Shown here: in pieces, positions 14,271 to 22,377 of the stretch | How the letters are laid out: each line of letters opens with the position of its first letter | Position numbering within the stretch: the stretch's first letter is position 1 | Position numbers and translations under genes: made by a program | Notes under the pieces: generated by a model | What the model was told of the DNA's origin: nothing | Databases searched by the model: none | The model's input: only the letters and a program-made list of their open reading frames with translations | Source: Natronomonas salinimetallica | GTDB lineage: Archaea > Halobacteriota > Halobacteria > Halobacteriales > Haloarculaceae | Reading direction: 5' to 3' | DNA: 64,000 bases | Assembly (NCBI RefSeq): GCF_013839515.1 | Contig: NZ_JACDNQ010000005.1 | Coordinates: forward strand, 62,001 to 126,000

Positions 14271-15272
14271 ATGGCTGGAACGATCGGTAAGATCGACGCG
14301 GATTTTTTTGAAGAACACATCTCTGCTACCCTCGGCGCTGATCGGGATTCGGTCACTGTTGGTCCTCAACACGGGATCGACTTCGGCGTTCTTGCGGTTG
14401 GGGATCAACGTATCGTCGTCGCCACCGATCCTGTCTCCGTTCTCCCCCAGCTCGGGTTCGCACGAGCGGGAACGTTAGCGCTGCACAGTGTTCTTTCGGA
14501 CGTCGCGGTCAGCGGTCTCTCGCCGTCTTTCCTCTCTATCAACTTCACACTACCATCCGAGATGACCGATGCCGAGTTCGCGGAGCTTTGGGAGGCGATG
14601 ACCGCCGAATGCGAACGGCTCGGGGTGAGCGTCGTAACCGGACATACTTCCCGGCAGGACGTGTCCTTCCCGTGGATCGGTGGCGCAACGGCAATGGGCG
14701 TTGGAAGCCCAGAACACGTTATCCGACCCGACGGTGCACAGCCGGGGGACAGGATCGTCCTCACGGACGGTCCCGGTATCGAGGTAGCTGGGCTGTTCGC
14801 GGCGCTCGCCGGCGACCGACTCGGTGTCGGTGCGGACGTTCTCGACCGGGCGGAAGCGCGACTCGAGGAGACAACGCTCGTTCGTGATGCACTCACCGCT
14901 GCGAGCGCAGGGCCCGTGACGGCAATGCACGACGCAACCGAATGTGGGCTACAGGGTGCGCTCGTCGAAATGGCAGACGTGAACGGTCTCCATCTCGCTG
15001 TTTCGAGGGACAGTCTTCCCGTTCAGAGAGATGTCGCCCGTGTCTGTGAGGCGGTGGATCTCGATCCGTGGAAAGTCTCTTCGCGGGGGACGCTCCTCAT
15101 CACGGTACCGGAGACACACGTCCGTTCAGTTGTGAATGCCCTCGAAGACCGGGACACTCCCGTGAATGTCATCGGAGAGGTATCCGAGGGGAACGGTGTC
15201 ACCGTCGATGGTGATCGGATCGCACATCCCGGCACGGATCCCGCCTGGGAGGCCTTTCGATCCCTCCAGTAG
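14271..15272 (+). CDS. AIR synthase-like (HypE/PurM-fold) protein
   Basis: The 333-residue protein has the two-domain AIRS fold: an N-terminal ATP-binding half (GPQHGIDFGVLAVGDQRIVVATDPVS, about 33-58; LSDVAVSGLSPSF) and a C-terminal half from about residue 155 (PGDRIVLTDGPGIE, MHDATECGLQGALVEMA). It resembles HypE-type proteins but lacks the C-terminal Cys tail of true HypE, and it lacks the Sec/Cys motif of SelD. No hydrogenase or other hyp genes are nearby. The ATG at 14271 is preferred over the upstream in-frame codon at 14226. Codon use is visibly less GC-biased (GAT, TTT, GTT, GAA) than in its neighbours, which suggests acquisition. Confidence 0.7.
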   Translation: MAGTIGKIDADFFEEHISATLGADRDSVTVGPQHGIDFGVLAVGDQRIVVATDPVSVLPQLGFARAGTLALHSVLSDVAVSGLSPSFLSINFTLPSEMTDAEFAELWEAMTAECERLGVSVVTGHTSRQDVSFPWIGGATAMGVGSPEHVIRPDGAQPGDRIVLTDGPGIEVAGLFAALAGDRLGVGADVLDRAEARLEETTLVRDALTAASAGPVTAMHDATECGLQGALVEMADVNGLHLAVSRDSLPVQRDVARVCEAVDLDPWKVSSRGTLLITVPETHVRSVVNALEDRDTPVNVIGEVSEGNGVTVDGDRIAHPGTDPAWEAFRSLQ

Positions 15273-15372
15273 ACCGGACCGATTGATCGAGCGACATCGA
15301 CTGTGGACGCGTGATCGGCCACGTACGGCCATCCGTCGGCTATCTGGAGCCGTTCTCGGGTCTCGAAGTATA

Positions 15373-15720
15373 TCAACTAGCCGGGAGTCGCATCGTCACG
15401 ATGGTTCCGCGCGGATCGTTCTCGGTAACGGCCAGCGTTCCACCGGAGTGGTGTACGAGCACGTTGACGAGCCACAACCCGAAGCCGCTCCCATGGTATA
15501 GCGGCTGGATATCCTCGCCCTCGACCAGTACGTGACGCTCCATATCCGGGATGCCGGGGCCGTCATCCGCAATCCGGATCGCGACCATCTCACCGTCGGT
15601 ATCGAGACCGACCGTCACGGATGGGACGTCTCGATCCGAGAACGTGATCGCGTTCTCGATGAGTTCGATAACAGAGAAGGTCGCACCCGAGACCGTTGAA
15701 TCGGTGAACGAGGGGCTTGA
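15373..15720 (-). pseudogene. Histidine kinase C-terminal ATPase domain, N-terminally truncated
   Basis: The last roughly 110 codons encode a GHKL ATPase domain: N box ELIENAITFSD, G1 box IADDGPGIPD, G2 box HGSGFGLWLV and a standard C-terminal strand pair. Upstream of the N box the frame is open but turns into Ser/Arg-rich, non-kinase sequence running antisense into the FlaD/E-like gene. No phosphoacceptor His, HAMP or PAS region is found and no credible start codon exists. I read this as the relic of a larger sensor kinase, deleted or frameshifted upstream of about 15720. Confidence 0.65.
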
Positions 15721-15835
15721 GGACGGTGCACTCACGGAGCACGATGGCACCGAGCGACTCGTTCGTAATGATGCCGATGCGTTCGACAGTGGCCCCCTCA
15801 GGGGCGAGTAGAGACGGACCCCGCTCGCAGGGCGT

Positions 15836-16582
15836 TCACCGGTTCCGTCGGTGGGCCAACCGCGCGATGTACCGGAGGCTCTCGCGGTGGTCGTCGATCC
15901 CGAGCGACGGGGCGGCGGCCCCCGGTCCGGGTGCTGAGAGCCCCGACACGACGTCTTCGAGTTCCTCGCGGCTCCGCTCGGAGAGCCACCCGATCGATTC
16001 GTAGTACGCGAGCGCCGACGTCGTCGCGTCGGGGCCGCCCGCCGTGAGCAGCCCTTCGAGCCACTCGAATACCTCCAGTTGGGCGGTGTACGCGTCCGGG
16101 AGTCGGTCGAGATACGGCCTCGAGACCTCCGGACCCGAGAGCTCCGCCAGGAAGGCGGCCGGAGTTGGTGCCGAACCGGTGGCTTGGGGCGGGGCCGGCT
16201 CATCGTGGGGGGGCGACGGTCTCTGCCCCGCCCTCTCTCTTTCGCCGCTGTGTTCCCACCGGTGAGTCGGCCGCTCCCCGCCGTGATCGCGGCGTCGATG
16301 CCGCGACTGCAGATACGACTCGACGTCGTCCGCCGGCGGTTCGGTGGACTCGGCGGTCCCCGCCAGTGTGTCGGCCGGGTCGGGATCGACGCCGGCACCT
16401 CGCCCCGGAGCCGACGTGTCGCTCGTCGCTTCGACCGGAACCGACCGGTTCCCGTCGGGGGGATTCGCCCCGTCCCGCCGCTCGCTTGTGGCTTCCCCGG
16501 AGCCGGGCCGGTGTGGCGGCTCCCGGACCGTCCCGTGTGACTCGCCTGGATCGTCGCCGCGAGGATTCAGCCGGCCCGTCAT
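15836..16582 (-). CDS. Orphan FlaD/FlaE (archaellum accessory) domain protein
   Basis: The 248-residue protein has a disordered, Pro/Arg/Asp-rich N-terminal part (about 1-145) and a C-terminal Arch_fla_DE domain (about 148-248): RPYLDRLPDAYTAQLEVFEWL, then ALAYYESIGWLSERSREEL and a final LRYIARL helix. FlaD/E proteins form part of the cytoplasmic archaellum motor-switch complex. No fla, che or pil genes lie in this window, so this is an orphan copy, perhaps acting in taxis or another rotary or adhesion system. A strong TATA box (16607-16618) 30 nt upstream supports the ATG at 16582. It is divergent from the Cys-pair protein at 16718. Confidence 0.75.
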   Translation of the reverse strand: MTGRLNPRGDDPGESHGTVREPPHRPGSGEATSERRDGANPPDGNRSVPVEATSDTSAPGRGAGVDPDPADTLAGTAESTEPPADDVESYLQSRHRRRDHGGERPTHRWEHSGERERAGQRPSPPHDEPAPPQATGSAPTPAAFLAELSGPEVSRPYLDRLPDAYTAQLEVFEWLEGLLTAGGPDATTSALAYYESIGWLSERSREELEDVVSGLSAPGPGAAAPSLGIDDHRESLRYIARLAHRRNR

Positions 16583-16606
16583 GCTTCCTGTCCGTTCGCC
16601 CGTCCT

Positions 16607-16618
16607 GTATTTAAATAC
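16607..16618 (-). promoter_or_regulatory. TATA box of the FlaD/E-like gene
   Basis: The palindromic GTATTTAAATAC is centred 30 nt upstream of the ATG at 16582. It is one half of a divergent promoter pair with 16691-16698. Confidence 0.6.
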
Positions 16619-16690
16619 GGGTCGGGTTTCGAGCGGTGTATTCGCCCCGTTTCGGCGCTCGAAACAGACGCGCACACCGGGCGCACGGTT

Positions 16691-16698
16691 TTTAAATA
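16691..16698 (+). promoter_or_regulatory. TATA box of the Cys-pair protein gene
   Basis: TTTAAATA lies about 24 nt upstream of the ATG at 16718 and implies a leaderless mRNA. The two TATA boxes of the divergent pair are about 80 bp apart. Confidence 0.6.
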
Positions 16699-16717
16699 GG
16701 GTTCCGAACGCGTCGGC

Positions 16718-17752
16718 ATGGCAACCCAGGATGCCCGGTCGACGACGCTTCGGGACTTCGACGTGGACCCGAACGTCGCCGCTCGTGACCACATCCCCTC
16801 GCTGCACCCACGTGATCGGTTCCTCCGATGTCACTCCTGTGGGGTCACCGTCCCGTACTCGGTCACCGCGGAGGGACCGGTCCGGCGGGCGCTGGAGGAA
16901 CTCGCATCGGTCCCGTGTGGACGATACGAACTCCCCGACGTTCCCGTCGGCGATCACGTCCCGACGGTGACGCCCGAACACCCGACCGGGGGACGAAGCG
17001 TCGTCTGTGAGTCCTGCGGTCGGAGCGCCCGACTCGACGGCGACCGCGAACGGGTCCTGCGGGATCTCGCGGCGGTTCCGTGTACGACGCGGCTGAGCCG
17101 GACCGAGTTGGTCCATCTCGTCTTTTCGCCGACGGCGTTCACCCCGCCGCTGTCGGATCTGGGCGTCGAACGGTGGTACGGCCGACTCGGCAACAGCCAC
17201 GCCGACGACGTCGTCAGACAGTTCCGACACGACCGGTTTCAGTACACGGTTTACATACGAGAGCGCCCGGACGGAGCCTACACCGCCTCCCTCTCGTCGA
17301 CGCCGAACACGGCGGTCGCTCCGGTCGACGAACTCCGGTTCCCGAGCGCCGACGCCGACGACCCACCGACGAGCGAGGCCGCGCTCACGTTCGTGACGTT
17401 CCTCTCGGCGACCGACCCGCTCACGGCGGCGGAGTTCTCAAAGCTGCACGCCGTATACGAGGACGCCTACGGGACACATCGAAAGGAGTGGCTCACGACC
17501 GCCTACACGGACGCGAAGGACACCTTCGAGGACCGCTTTGGCGGTCCGGCGACGGCGTTTACCGACGCCTTCTCGGACAGTTCGGCGGACGTAGAGGAGG
17601 TGTTACGACGGACAGTCGGGTCCGGCGGGTTCGCCGACATGCCCGAACCCGAGTTCGCAATCGAGGTGCTCGGCCACGACCACGAGTTCCCGGGATTTAT
17701 CTCCTACGTCGCGGACCGACACGGCTGGTCGCCACCCGTGAGAGAACGATAA
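16718..17752 (+). CDS. Unrecognised haloarchaeal protein with two CxxC motifs
   Basis: The 344-residue protein has two similar N-terminal modules, each with a CxxC pair and a further Cys about 25 residues on: CHSC (about 38-41) with Cys67, and CESC (about 98-101) with Cys122. This looks like an internal duplication of a zinc-ribbon-like unit. The rest (about 125-344) is acidic, mostly helical and lacks known motifs; there are no membrane segments. It is divergent from the orphan FlaD/E-like gene and shares the intergenic promoter region with it, which suggests linked expression. I do not recognise a function. Confidence 0.7.
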   Translation: MATQDARSTTLRDFDVDPNVAARDHIPSLHPRDRFLRCHSCGVTVPYSVTAEGPVRRALEELASVPCGRYELPDVPVGDHVPTVTPEHPTGGRSVVCESCGRSARLDGDRERVLRDLAAVPCTTRLSRTELVHLVFSPTAFTPPLSDLGVERWYGRLGNSHADDVVRQFRHDRFQYTVYIRERPDGAYTASLSSTPNTAVAPVDELRFPSADADDPPTSEAALTFVTFLSATDPLTAAEFSKLHAVYEDAYGTHRKEWLTTAYTDAKDTFEDRFGGPATAFTDAFSDSSADVEEVLRRTVGSGGFADMPEPEFAIEVLGHDHEFPGFISYVADRHGWSPPVRER

Positions 17753-17840
17753 CGATCCGTACCGACGGTCTACGTCCGGCGGCCGTCGGCGCTGTCTCGG
17801 TTCGCCCGGTGTGACGTACCGAGCGCGTCCGCCCCGGTCG

Positions 17841-17918
17841 TACTGCCGGCTGTCCGTCGCGACCGCCTGTCGCACCCTGGGGTCGCAACTCGCGTGTACC
17901 GGGGACAGCCGGCAGTAT
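17841..17918. repeat. 78 bp TACTGCCGGC-ended palindromic element between convergent genes
   Basis: The ends TACTGCCGGCTGTCC and GGACAGCCGGCAGTA are perfect 15 bp inverted repeats. The element lies between the convergent 16718-17752 and HEWD genes, and its last base is the first base of the HEWD stop codon (17918-17920 on the minus strand). It could fold into a bidirectional terminator. It shares ends with the elements at 14083-14157 and 22187-22272. Confidence 0.7.
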
Positions 17919-18118
17919 CAGCCCTCCCGATCCAGTTCCCCCGTGATGGGATTGTACTGGCCGTTGATGTCCCACTCGTGGATACAGTGTCTGTCGCCGG
18001 TCTTTCGTTCGCCGTCCTCCTCGACGATGACCCAGTTATCGGCGTCGGCGTCCCAGACGTCGGTTCGGCCGCAGCGTTCACAGATCCGTCGCGTCGGCGG
18101 TACGATTTCTACGCTCAT
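17918..18118 (-). CDS. HEWD family small zinc-finger-like protein
   Basis: The 66-residue protein starts MSVEIVPPTRRICERCGRTDVW and ends with HCIHEWDINGQYNP, the HEWD signature of a conserved haloarchaeal family. CERC plus a distant Cys/His pair (HCIH) could bind one zinc. The function is unknown; its small size and zinc site suggest a nucleic-acid or protein adaptor. The ATG at 18118 is chosen over an upstream in-frame start because it gives the family N terminus. It is convergent with the gene to the left, and its stop codon touches the palindromic element. Confidence 0.8.
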   Translation of the reverse strand: MSVEIVPPTRRICERCGRTDVWDADADNWVIVEEDGERKTGDRHCIHEWDINGQYNPITGELDREG

Positions 18119-18226
18119 ATTCGGGGGATCGTTCTCGACCGTAATCAACTATCCGCCGTCGGGTCGCCCGGGCGAGTCGGGGTCCGATTGCGATGCGGTC
18201 TTGAGTTCGGAGGCCTTACGACGGCC

Positions 18227-18805
18227 ATGCGACGACGCGAGCTGGTCGCGGCTCTCCCGGCCGCCCTGTCGGCTGGCTGTACCATCGGTGGCGATCCGCC
18301 GGTTCCGGCCGGTGATGAATTTCGCCTCACTCTGCCCGGCCACGGGGACAGAACCGTCCCGGAACGGTACACCTGCGATGGGGCGGGCGACTCCCCGCCG
18401 CTTCGGATCGAGGGGGTGCCCGAGCGGGCCGAATCGGTTGCGATCGTCGGCGAGTGGCTCCGCGGGTACACCCCACAGACGATCTGGCTGCTCTGGGGGC
18501 TCCCGGCGGCCGATCCGTTCGAACTCCCGGCCGGCCTTCCGAGCGAGGGGCGACTCGATTCGCCGGCCGGCGCGAGACAGGGAACGAACGGCGAGGGTAC
18601 GATCGGATACCGTTCGCCCTGTCACGAGACCGCCGACAACCAAGGGTACCGTTTCATCGCGTTCGCGCTCCCCGATCGGCTCGGTCTCGACCCCGGTAGC
18701 GACCGCGACGCGTTCGACGACACGCTCAACGTGGAGCGTTCGACCGTCTCGAGTACGACCCTCTCGGTCCGATACGAACGCTTCCCGGAGGAGCGAACGG
18801 CGTAG
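18227..18805 (+). CDS. YbhB/YbcL-like phosphatidylethanolamine-binding (PEBP) lipoprotein
   Basis: The 192-residue protein has a short signal with lipobox LSAGC (Cys at about residue 18), predicting a lipid-anchored extracellular protein. The PEBP fold is marked by VPERYTCDGAGDSPPLRIEGVP (about 44-65), LLWGLPA and the GYRSPCHETADNQGYRFIAFALP segment (in two parts, about 127-150). Prokaryotic PEBP proteins (YbhB/YbcL) bind phosphate-containing ligands; the physiological ligand is unknown. The family's usual DPDAP motif is replaced by a WLRGYTPQTIWLLW segment, so the ligand pocket may be altered. It is a single gene. Confidence 0.8.
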   Translation: MRRRELVAALPAALSAGCTIGGDPPVPAGDEFRLTLPGHGDRTVPERYTCDGAGDSPPLRIEGVPERAESVAIVGEWLRGYTPQTIWLLWGLPAADPFELPAGLPSEGRLDSPAGARQGTNGEGTIGYRSPCHETADNQGYRFIAFALPDRLGLDPGSDRDAFDDTLNVERSTVSSTTLSVRYERFPEERTA

Positions 18806-18937
18806 GGCCACGTCGGGTATCGAAGTACCATCGGATCCGGCCCGAGTATCGGAGCGCCCTCCGGATATACCGAGCGCTGGCCCGCCGTCGGGGGCCGCGA
18901 CACTACGCTTATGGGTCGCGTGGACGTATCCGACGGT

Positions 18938-19393
18938 ATGACCCTAGACGTCGACCGCCCAGACCCGCCCGAACTGGAGGAGACGGATCCGAACGACTAC
19001 GACGACGCCGAAGTAGTCGGGGATACGGATTACAAACGCGAGGAGCTGGAGTCGCTGCTGCGGGAGGGCGCGTGGGAGCAGGCGTTCGAGGAGTGGACCG
19101 AGGACACGGACTTAGACGAACGGGAGTTCGCGATCGTCGCCGAGTTGGATATGATACAGCATTTCGATTTCTTCTGGGACGCGTTCGCGGATCGGGTCGG
19201 CTACCACGCCCCCGGAATCCCCGAGGACTGGAAGGAGCGTGCCCTTCACCCCGGACTGTCCTCCTGGGAGACGGTCTCGGGGATCAACGCCGCGATGGCC
19301 GAACTCGGCGAGACGATCAGCCGGACGTTGAAACGGGACTACATCGACTGGGAGACCGAGTACGAGGCTCCGGAGGACCTCCCGGATTTCTGA
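18938..19393 (+). CDS. Conserved acidic haloarchaeal protein, function unknown
   Basis: The 151-residue acidic protein starts MTLDVDRPDPPELEETDPND. Its N-terminal 40 residues look disordered, and the rest is helical and Trp-rich, with a WEQAFEEWTEDTDLDEREF segment and a DFFWDAFADRVGYH segment. No known domain, metal site or membrane segment is seen. The in-frame ATG at 18911 is part of a TATGGG element that fits a promoter position about 28 nt upstream, so I chose the ATG at 18938. It is convergent with the GCS2-family gene, only 1 nt separating the stop codons. Confidence 0.65.
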   Translation: MTLDVDRPDPPELEETDPNDYDDAEVVGDTDYKREELESLLREGAWEQAFEEWTEDTDLDEREFAIVAELDMIQHFDFFWDAFADRVGYHAPGIPEDWKERALHPGLSSWETVSGINAAMAELGETISRTLKRDYIDWETEYEAPEDLPDF

Positions 19394-19394
19394 C

Positions 19395-20993
19395 TCACAG
19401 CCAGGAGACGAACGCGTCACCGTCGAGGCTGCGGCGGACGTACTCGCGTTGCATCGTGGCGATGGCGTCCGCCAGATCGGCCCCCTCGGCCAGCGCCTCG
19501 CGAACGCGAGCCTTCTTCCAGGCACTCGGGGTCGTCCGAGCCGTCCAGCGGCCCTCGATGGGCGAGAGATACCGGTCGACCGCATCACTCGGTACGCCCG
19601 CGGTCCTGAGTCCCTCGCGTGCGTGCGAGAAGACCTCTCCGAAGATGATCGCCCGGTCGGTCGTGTGCTCGCCCTCGGCGGTCACCCACTCAAGGTCGGC
19701 GTCGAGTCCCTCCTCGACGGCGTCGTAGAAGCTCGACTCGGCGGCCGCCCACGGTAGCGTCGTGATCGGGTGATCGGCCTCGCACAGTCCACGGATCAAT
19801 CCGGCGACGAGCGCTTGCATCCCGACGACGTCGGTGACGGTCGGCTGGGTCGGGATCGGGCGGTACTCGATGCGTAACGATCGCTCGTCGTTGGCCGCGT
19901 CGACGCGGTCGCCGCCGATCACACAGCGCAGCCACCGCCAGTAGGTCCCGCGTTTGTGGTCGAACTCCCAGACGCGCTCCGAGAGGCTCTCGCGATCCGT
20001 TTCGCTGTCGATCCACTCCCGGAGAAACGGGGCGTATCGGTCGTCCCCGAGCACGCGGTCGACGACGTCGGTGGCGGTCTCGATGTCGTGCGGAACCCTG
20101 ACTTTCGCGTTCGGCGTGCGGTTGACCGACTGCTCGAAGACGTCGATACGGAGTTCGTGTGGGGTCGCCTCGACGAGTGCCTCGGGATCGTCGACGCCGT
20201 CGTACAGTTCCGCCGGGAGGAACGGTGCGTTCGCCGACAGCGCGAGGACGGGGCCGAGCGTCCGGATCGCCGCGTTGTAGTACGCCGGGAACGAGTCGGC
20301 GCTCGGTATCTGGAGGTGGGGCTGAATCGACGTGGCGAGCGACTCGAAGAGGATCGTCGGGAAAGTGGTGTCGACCCCCGGAACCGATAGCGGAATCCGT
20401 CCGCCGTCGGTGTACTCGAGGACGTGATTGTCGATGGCGACGTACCGCGGATCCTGACGCATGTTCTCCGCGAGGACGACGCCGTCGCGTTCCGCGGTCG
20501 AGGAGAGATACGGCCGCGTGCCCTCCTCCGGCGGAAGCGTCCACATCGCATCGAGAACGAGTTCGCGGCCGTGGTCGCGGGCGGCCGCCCGAGCCGATCG
20601 GGTCCGTTCGCGGATCCCCTCGGCTTGGGCCGCCAGGCCGTCCTCGCCGAGCACCGTCGGCTCGGTGTTGATTTCGACGTTGTGTCGCCCGAGTTCTTTG
20701 TTCGCCGCCGGCGTCTCGAAGACGCCCTCCGGCAGGCGAGCCAGACGCGGAACAGCGGCCCCATCCGTGCCGGCCGCATGGTCGGCCGGACTGGACGCAT
20801 CGCCGCTCTCCACCGCATAGATTTCCATCTCCAGGCCGACCGCAAAGTCAGCGTTGTCCATCGTCCCCTCCTCGATGGCCTCACGGAGCCACGCGGCCTG
20901 CTCGTCGAGGCGGTCCTCGAACACGGTCGCGGTCTCCGGATCGAGCGAGCGCTCGACCAGTTCGACCGTCCGATCCGTCCCGTGTCTCGTCAT
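19395..20993 (-). CDS. Glutamate-cysteine ligase (GCS2) family protein
   Basis: The 532-residue protein shows GCS2-family features: the Mg2+-binding FAVGLEMEIYAV (about residues 46-57), ELGRHNVEINTEP (about 97-109), SSIQPHLQIP-type segment (ATSIQPHLQIPSADSFPAYYNAA) and an ANAPFL active-site stretch. The family joins glutamate to cysteine or to amines; haloarchaea use gamma-glutamylcysteine as their main thiol, but this protein is longer than the GshA proteins known there, so a related ATP-grasp-like ligase acting on another amine is possible. It stands alone. The start codon lies in the first unit of a 22 bp triplicated sequence. Confidence 0.7.
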   Translation of the reverse strand: MTRHGTDRTVELVERSLDPETATVFEDRLDEQAAWLREAIEEGTMDNADFAVGLEMEIYAVESGDASSPADHAAGTDGAAVPRLARLPEGVFETPAANKELGRHNVEINTEPTVLGEDGLAAQAEGIRERTRSARAAARDHGRELVLDAMWTLPPEEGTRPYLSSTAERDGVVLAENMRQDPRYVAIDNHVLEYTDGGRIPLSVPGVDTTFPTILFESLATSIQPHLQIPSADSFPAYYNAAIRTLGPVLALSANAPFLPAELYDGVDDPEALVEATPHELRIDVFEQSVNRTPNAKVRVPHDIETATDVVDRVLGDDRYAPFLREWIDSETDRESLSERVWEFDHKRGTYWRWLRCVIGGDRVDAANDERSLRIEYRPIPTQPTVTDVVGMQALVAGLIRGLCEADHPITTLPWAAAESSFYDAVEEGLDADLEWVTAEGEHTTDRAIIFGEVFSHAREGLRTAGVPSDAVDRYLSPIEGRWTARTTPSAWKKARVREALAEGADLADAIATMQREYVRRSLDGDAFVSWL

Positions 20994-21045
20994 CGGTACC
21001 TCCGTGTCTCGTTTTCGGTACCTCCGTGTCTCGTTTTCGGTACCC
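20980..21045. repeat. 22 bp tandem triplication including the GCS2-family start codon
   Basis: CCGTGTCTCGT(CAT/TTT)CGGTACC occurs at 20980, 21002 and 21024. In the first unit CAT is the start codon (minus strand); in the other two units it is TTT. The 5' leader has therefore been built from copies of the gene's own start region, or the reverse. Confidence 0.9.
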
Positions 21046-21265
21046 CTTCTCCCTCAGGGCTCGTCCGTCCCGAGCGATCTCTGTCCGGATCGACGGGCGG
21101 GCCGGCGGTCTCGGTCTCCATACCGGCCCCTCGGCGCCCCGGTCAAAAACACTTGTATCATCCGGGCGAATGGCGGTGACGGTGCTCACGGGGCATCGCG
21201 GCCGTCTCCCGGCGAGTACCCGGCCGGGGGCGGCGATCGCCGGTCGCGTGTGACGTCGATCCGTA

Positions 21266-22108
21266 TCACGTCGCCCGATCGAACCACGCCGGGCGGTCGA
21301 CGTCGGTCGTCCCGACGTCAACATAGGAGATCCGCCGGGTGACGGCCACGGAGCTCCCGTCGATCCGACCGCTGTACTCGAGTTCGAGGTGCCGTACGAG
21401 TCCGGTCCGGTCGACCTCCGCCAGGAGGGTGACGTTCCGTGCCGGATCGGCCTCCGGGAACGGGAGTTCGGTATCAGGCCCCTCGGCGTCGACCAGCCGG
21501 TAGCGTTCGACGCCGCCGACGGATCGACTCGTCTCGGTCCGGGTCGGGACCGCCTCGAAACTCCGCTCGATCACCCGGGTCGGGGTGGCAAAGACGTCGA
21601 ACGCCCCCGTCGACGCCCAGAACCGCCAGGTTCCGACCCCGGAATCGGTGGGCGAGAACTGGTTGTAGATCGGGTCCGACTCGCCGAACGCCCGAACGTA
21701 GGTCTCCCCATCGGACCAAAACGCCGAGACTGCGGGCGGTTCGCCCAACAGCTTCGGCCCCTCCGGACCGCCGGTCCGAACGGTCGAGGCGTAGGTCCGG
21801 TTTCGTGCGAGGCGAAGTTCCATTCGGTAGCGCGAGCGAACGCTCCCGTTTTCGTATCGCACGGTCTGGTTCGACACCAGCGTGTACGAGCGATTCTCGA
21901 GTCGCTCGTCGTGTGCGGACGCGAGCGCTGTCGGATCGGAAACCCCGCTGTCGTCGATACCCGACGTCCGAGCCACGTCGGAATCTGCCTCCGGAACCGG
22001 CACCGGGGTCACCGTTTCCGTGGGGGTCGACCCCCGATCGACGGCGTCGCCGCCGAGCCCGGAACAGCCCGCAAGCACCACGAGACAGACGACGCACAGT
22101 CTGTACAC
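21266..22108 (-). CDS. Haloarchaeal lipoprotein, DUF7537-like
   Basis: The 280-residue protein has a very short signal ending in lipobox VLAGC (Cys15), followed by a Thr/Pro-rich linker and a soluble domain from about residue 55. The domain has the layout of a common haloarchaeal lipoprotein family: ASAHDERLENRSYTL, an RYRMELRLAR strand, YVRAFGES and a final LEYSGRIDGSSVAVTRRISY stretch, like LolA/LppX-type barrels. It would sit on the outer face of the membrane and bind a lipid or hydrophobic ligand (inference). It is a single gene, divergent from Usp across a palindromic element. Confidence 0.7.
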   Translation of the reverse strand: MYRLCVVCLVVLAGCSGLGGDAVDRGSTPTETVTPVPVPEADSDVARTSGIDDSGVSDPTALASAHDERLENRSYTLVSNQTVRYENGSVRSRYRMELRLARNRTYASTVRTGGPEGPKLLGEPPAVSAFWSDGETYVRAFGESDPIYNQFSPTDSGVGTWRFWASTGAFDVFATPTRVIERSFEAVPTRTETSRSVGGVERYRLVDAEGPDTELPFPEADPARNVTLLAEVDRTGLVRHLELEYSGRIDGSSVAVTRRISYVDVGTTDVDRPAWFDRAT

Positions 22109-22186
22109 ACCGCTCTCTATCGCGTGATCATATATAAACCCGCCTGGTCAGATACGTTCGCCCAGCCAACACCCCCGACCGCAGAG

Positions 22187-22272
22187 ACTCATACCGCCGG
22201 CGATCCCGACGTCGAGCCGTTCGCGCGCCGGTGTCGCGATCGCATCAGGAACGGCTCGCCGGCAGTGTGAGT
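22187..22272. repeat. 86 bp palindromic element with CCGGCGA ends
   Basis: The ends ACTCATACCGCCGGCGA and TCGCCGGCAGTGTGAGT are imperfect 17 bp inverted repeats. They are related to the TACTGCCGG termini of the other elements. It lies between divergent genes; nothing else is seen in 22109-22377. Confidence 0.6.
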
Positions 22273-22377
22273 ATCCACCTCGATCGTCGGTGAAGCGGCC
22301 CCGACGACGGTCCGCACGAGGGCGGGGGAGTGACACCCCATCGCCACCGCTAAGTCGACGGCGGGATAGCACCTGAT

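Noticed and set aside
14271-15272. Annotation as selD or as purM
   Set aside because: No Cys/Sec motif of SelD is present, and a proper purM lies at 25164. The protein is only AIR-synthase-like.
15836-17230. 464-codon FlaD/E frame starting at 17230
   Set aside because: The upstream part runs antisense to the Cys-pair protein. The TATA box at 16607-16618 supports the ATG at 16582.
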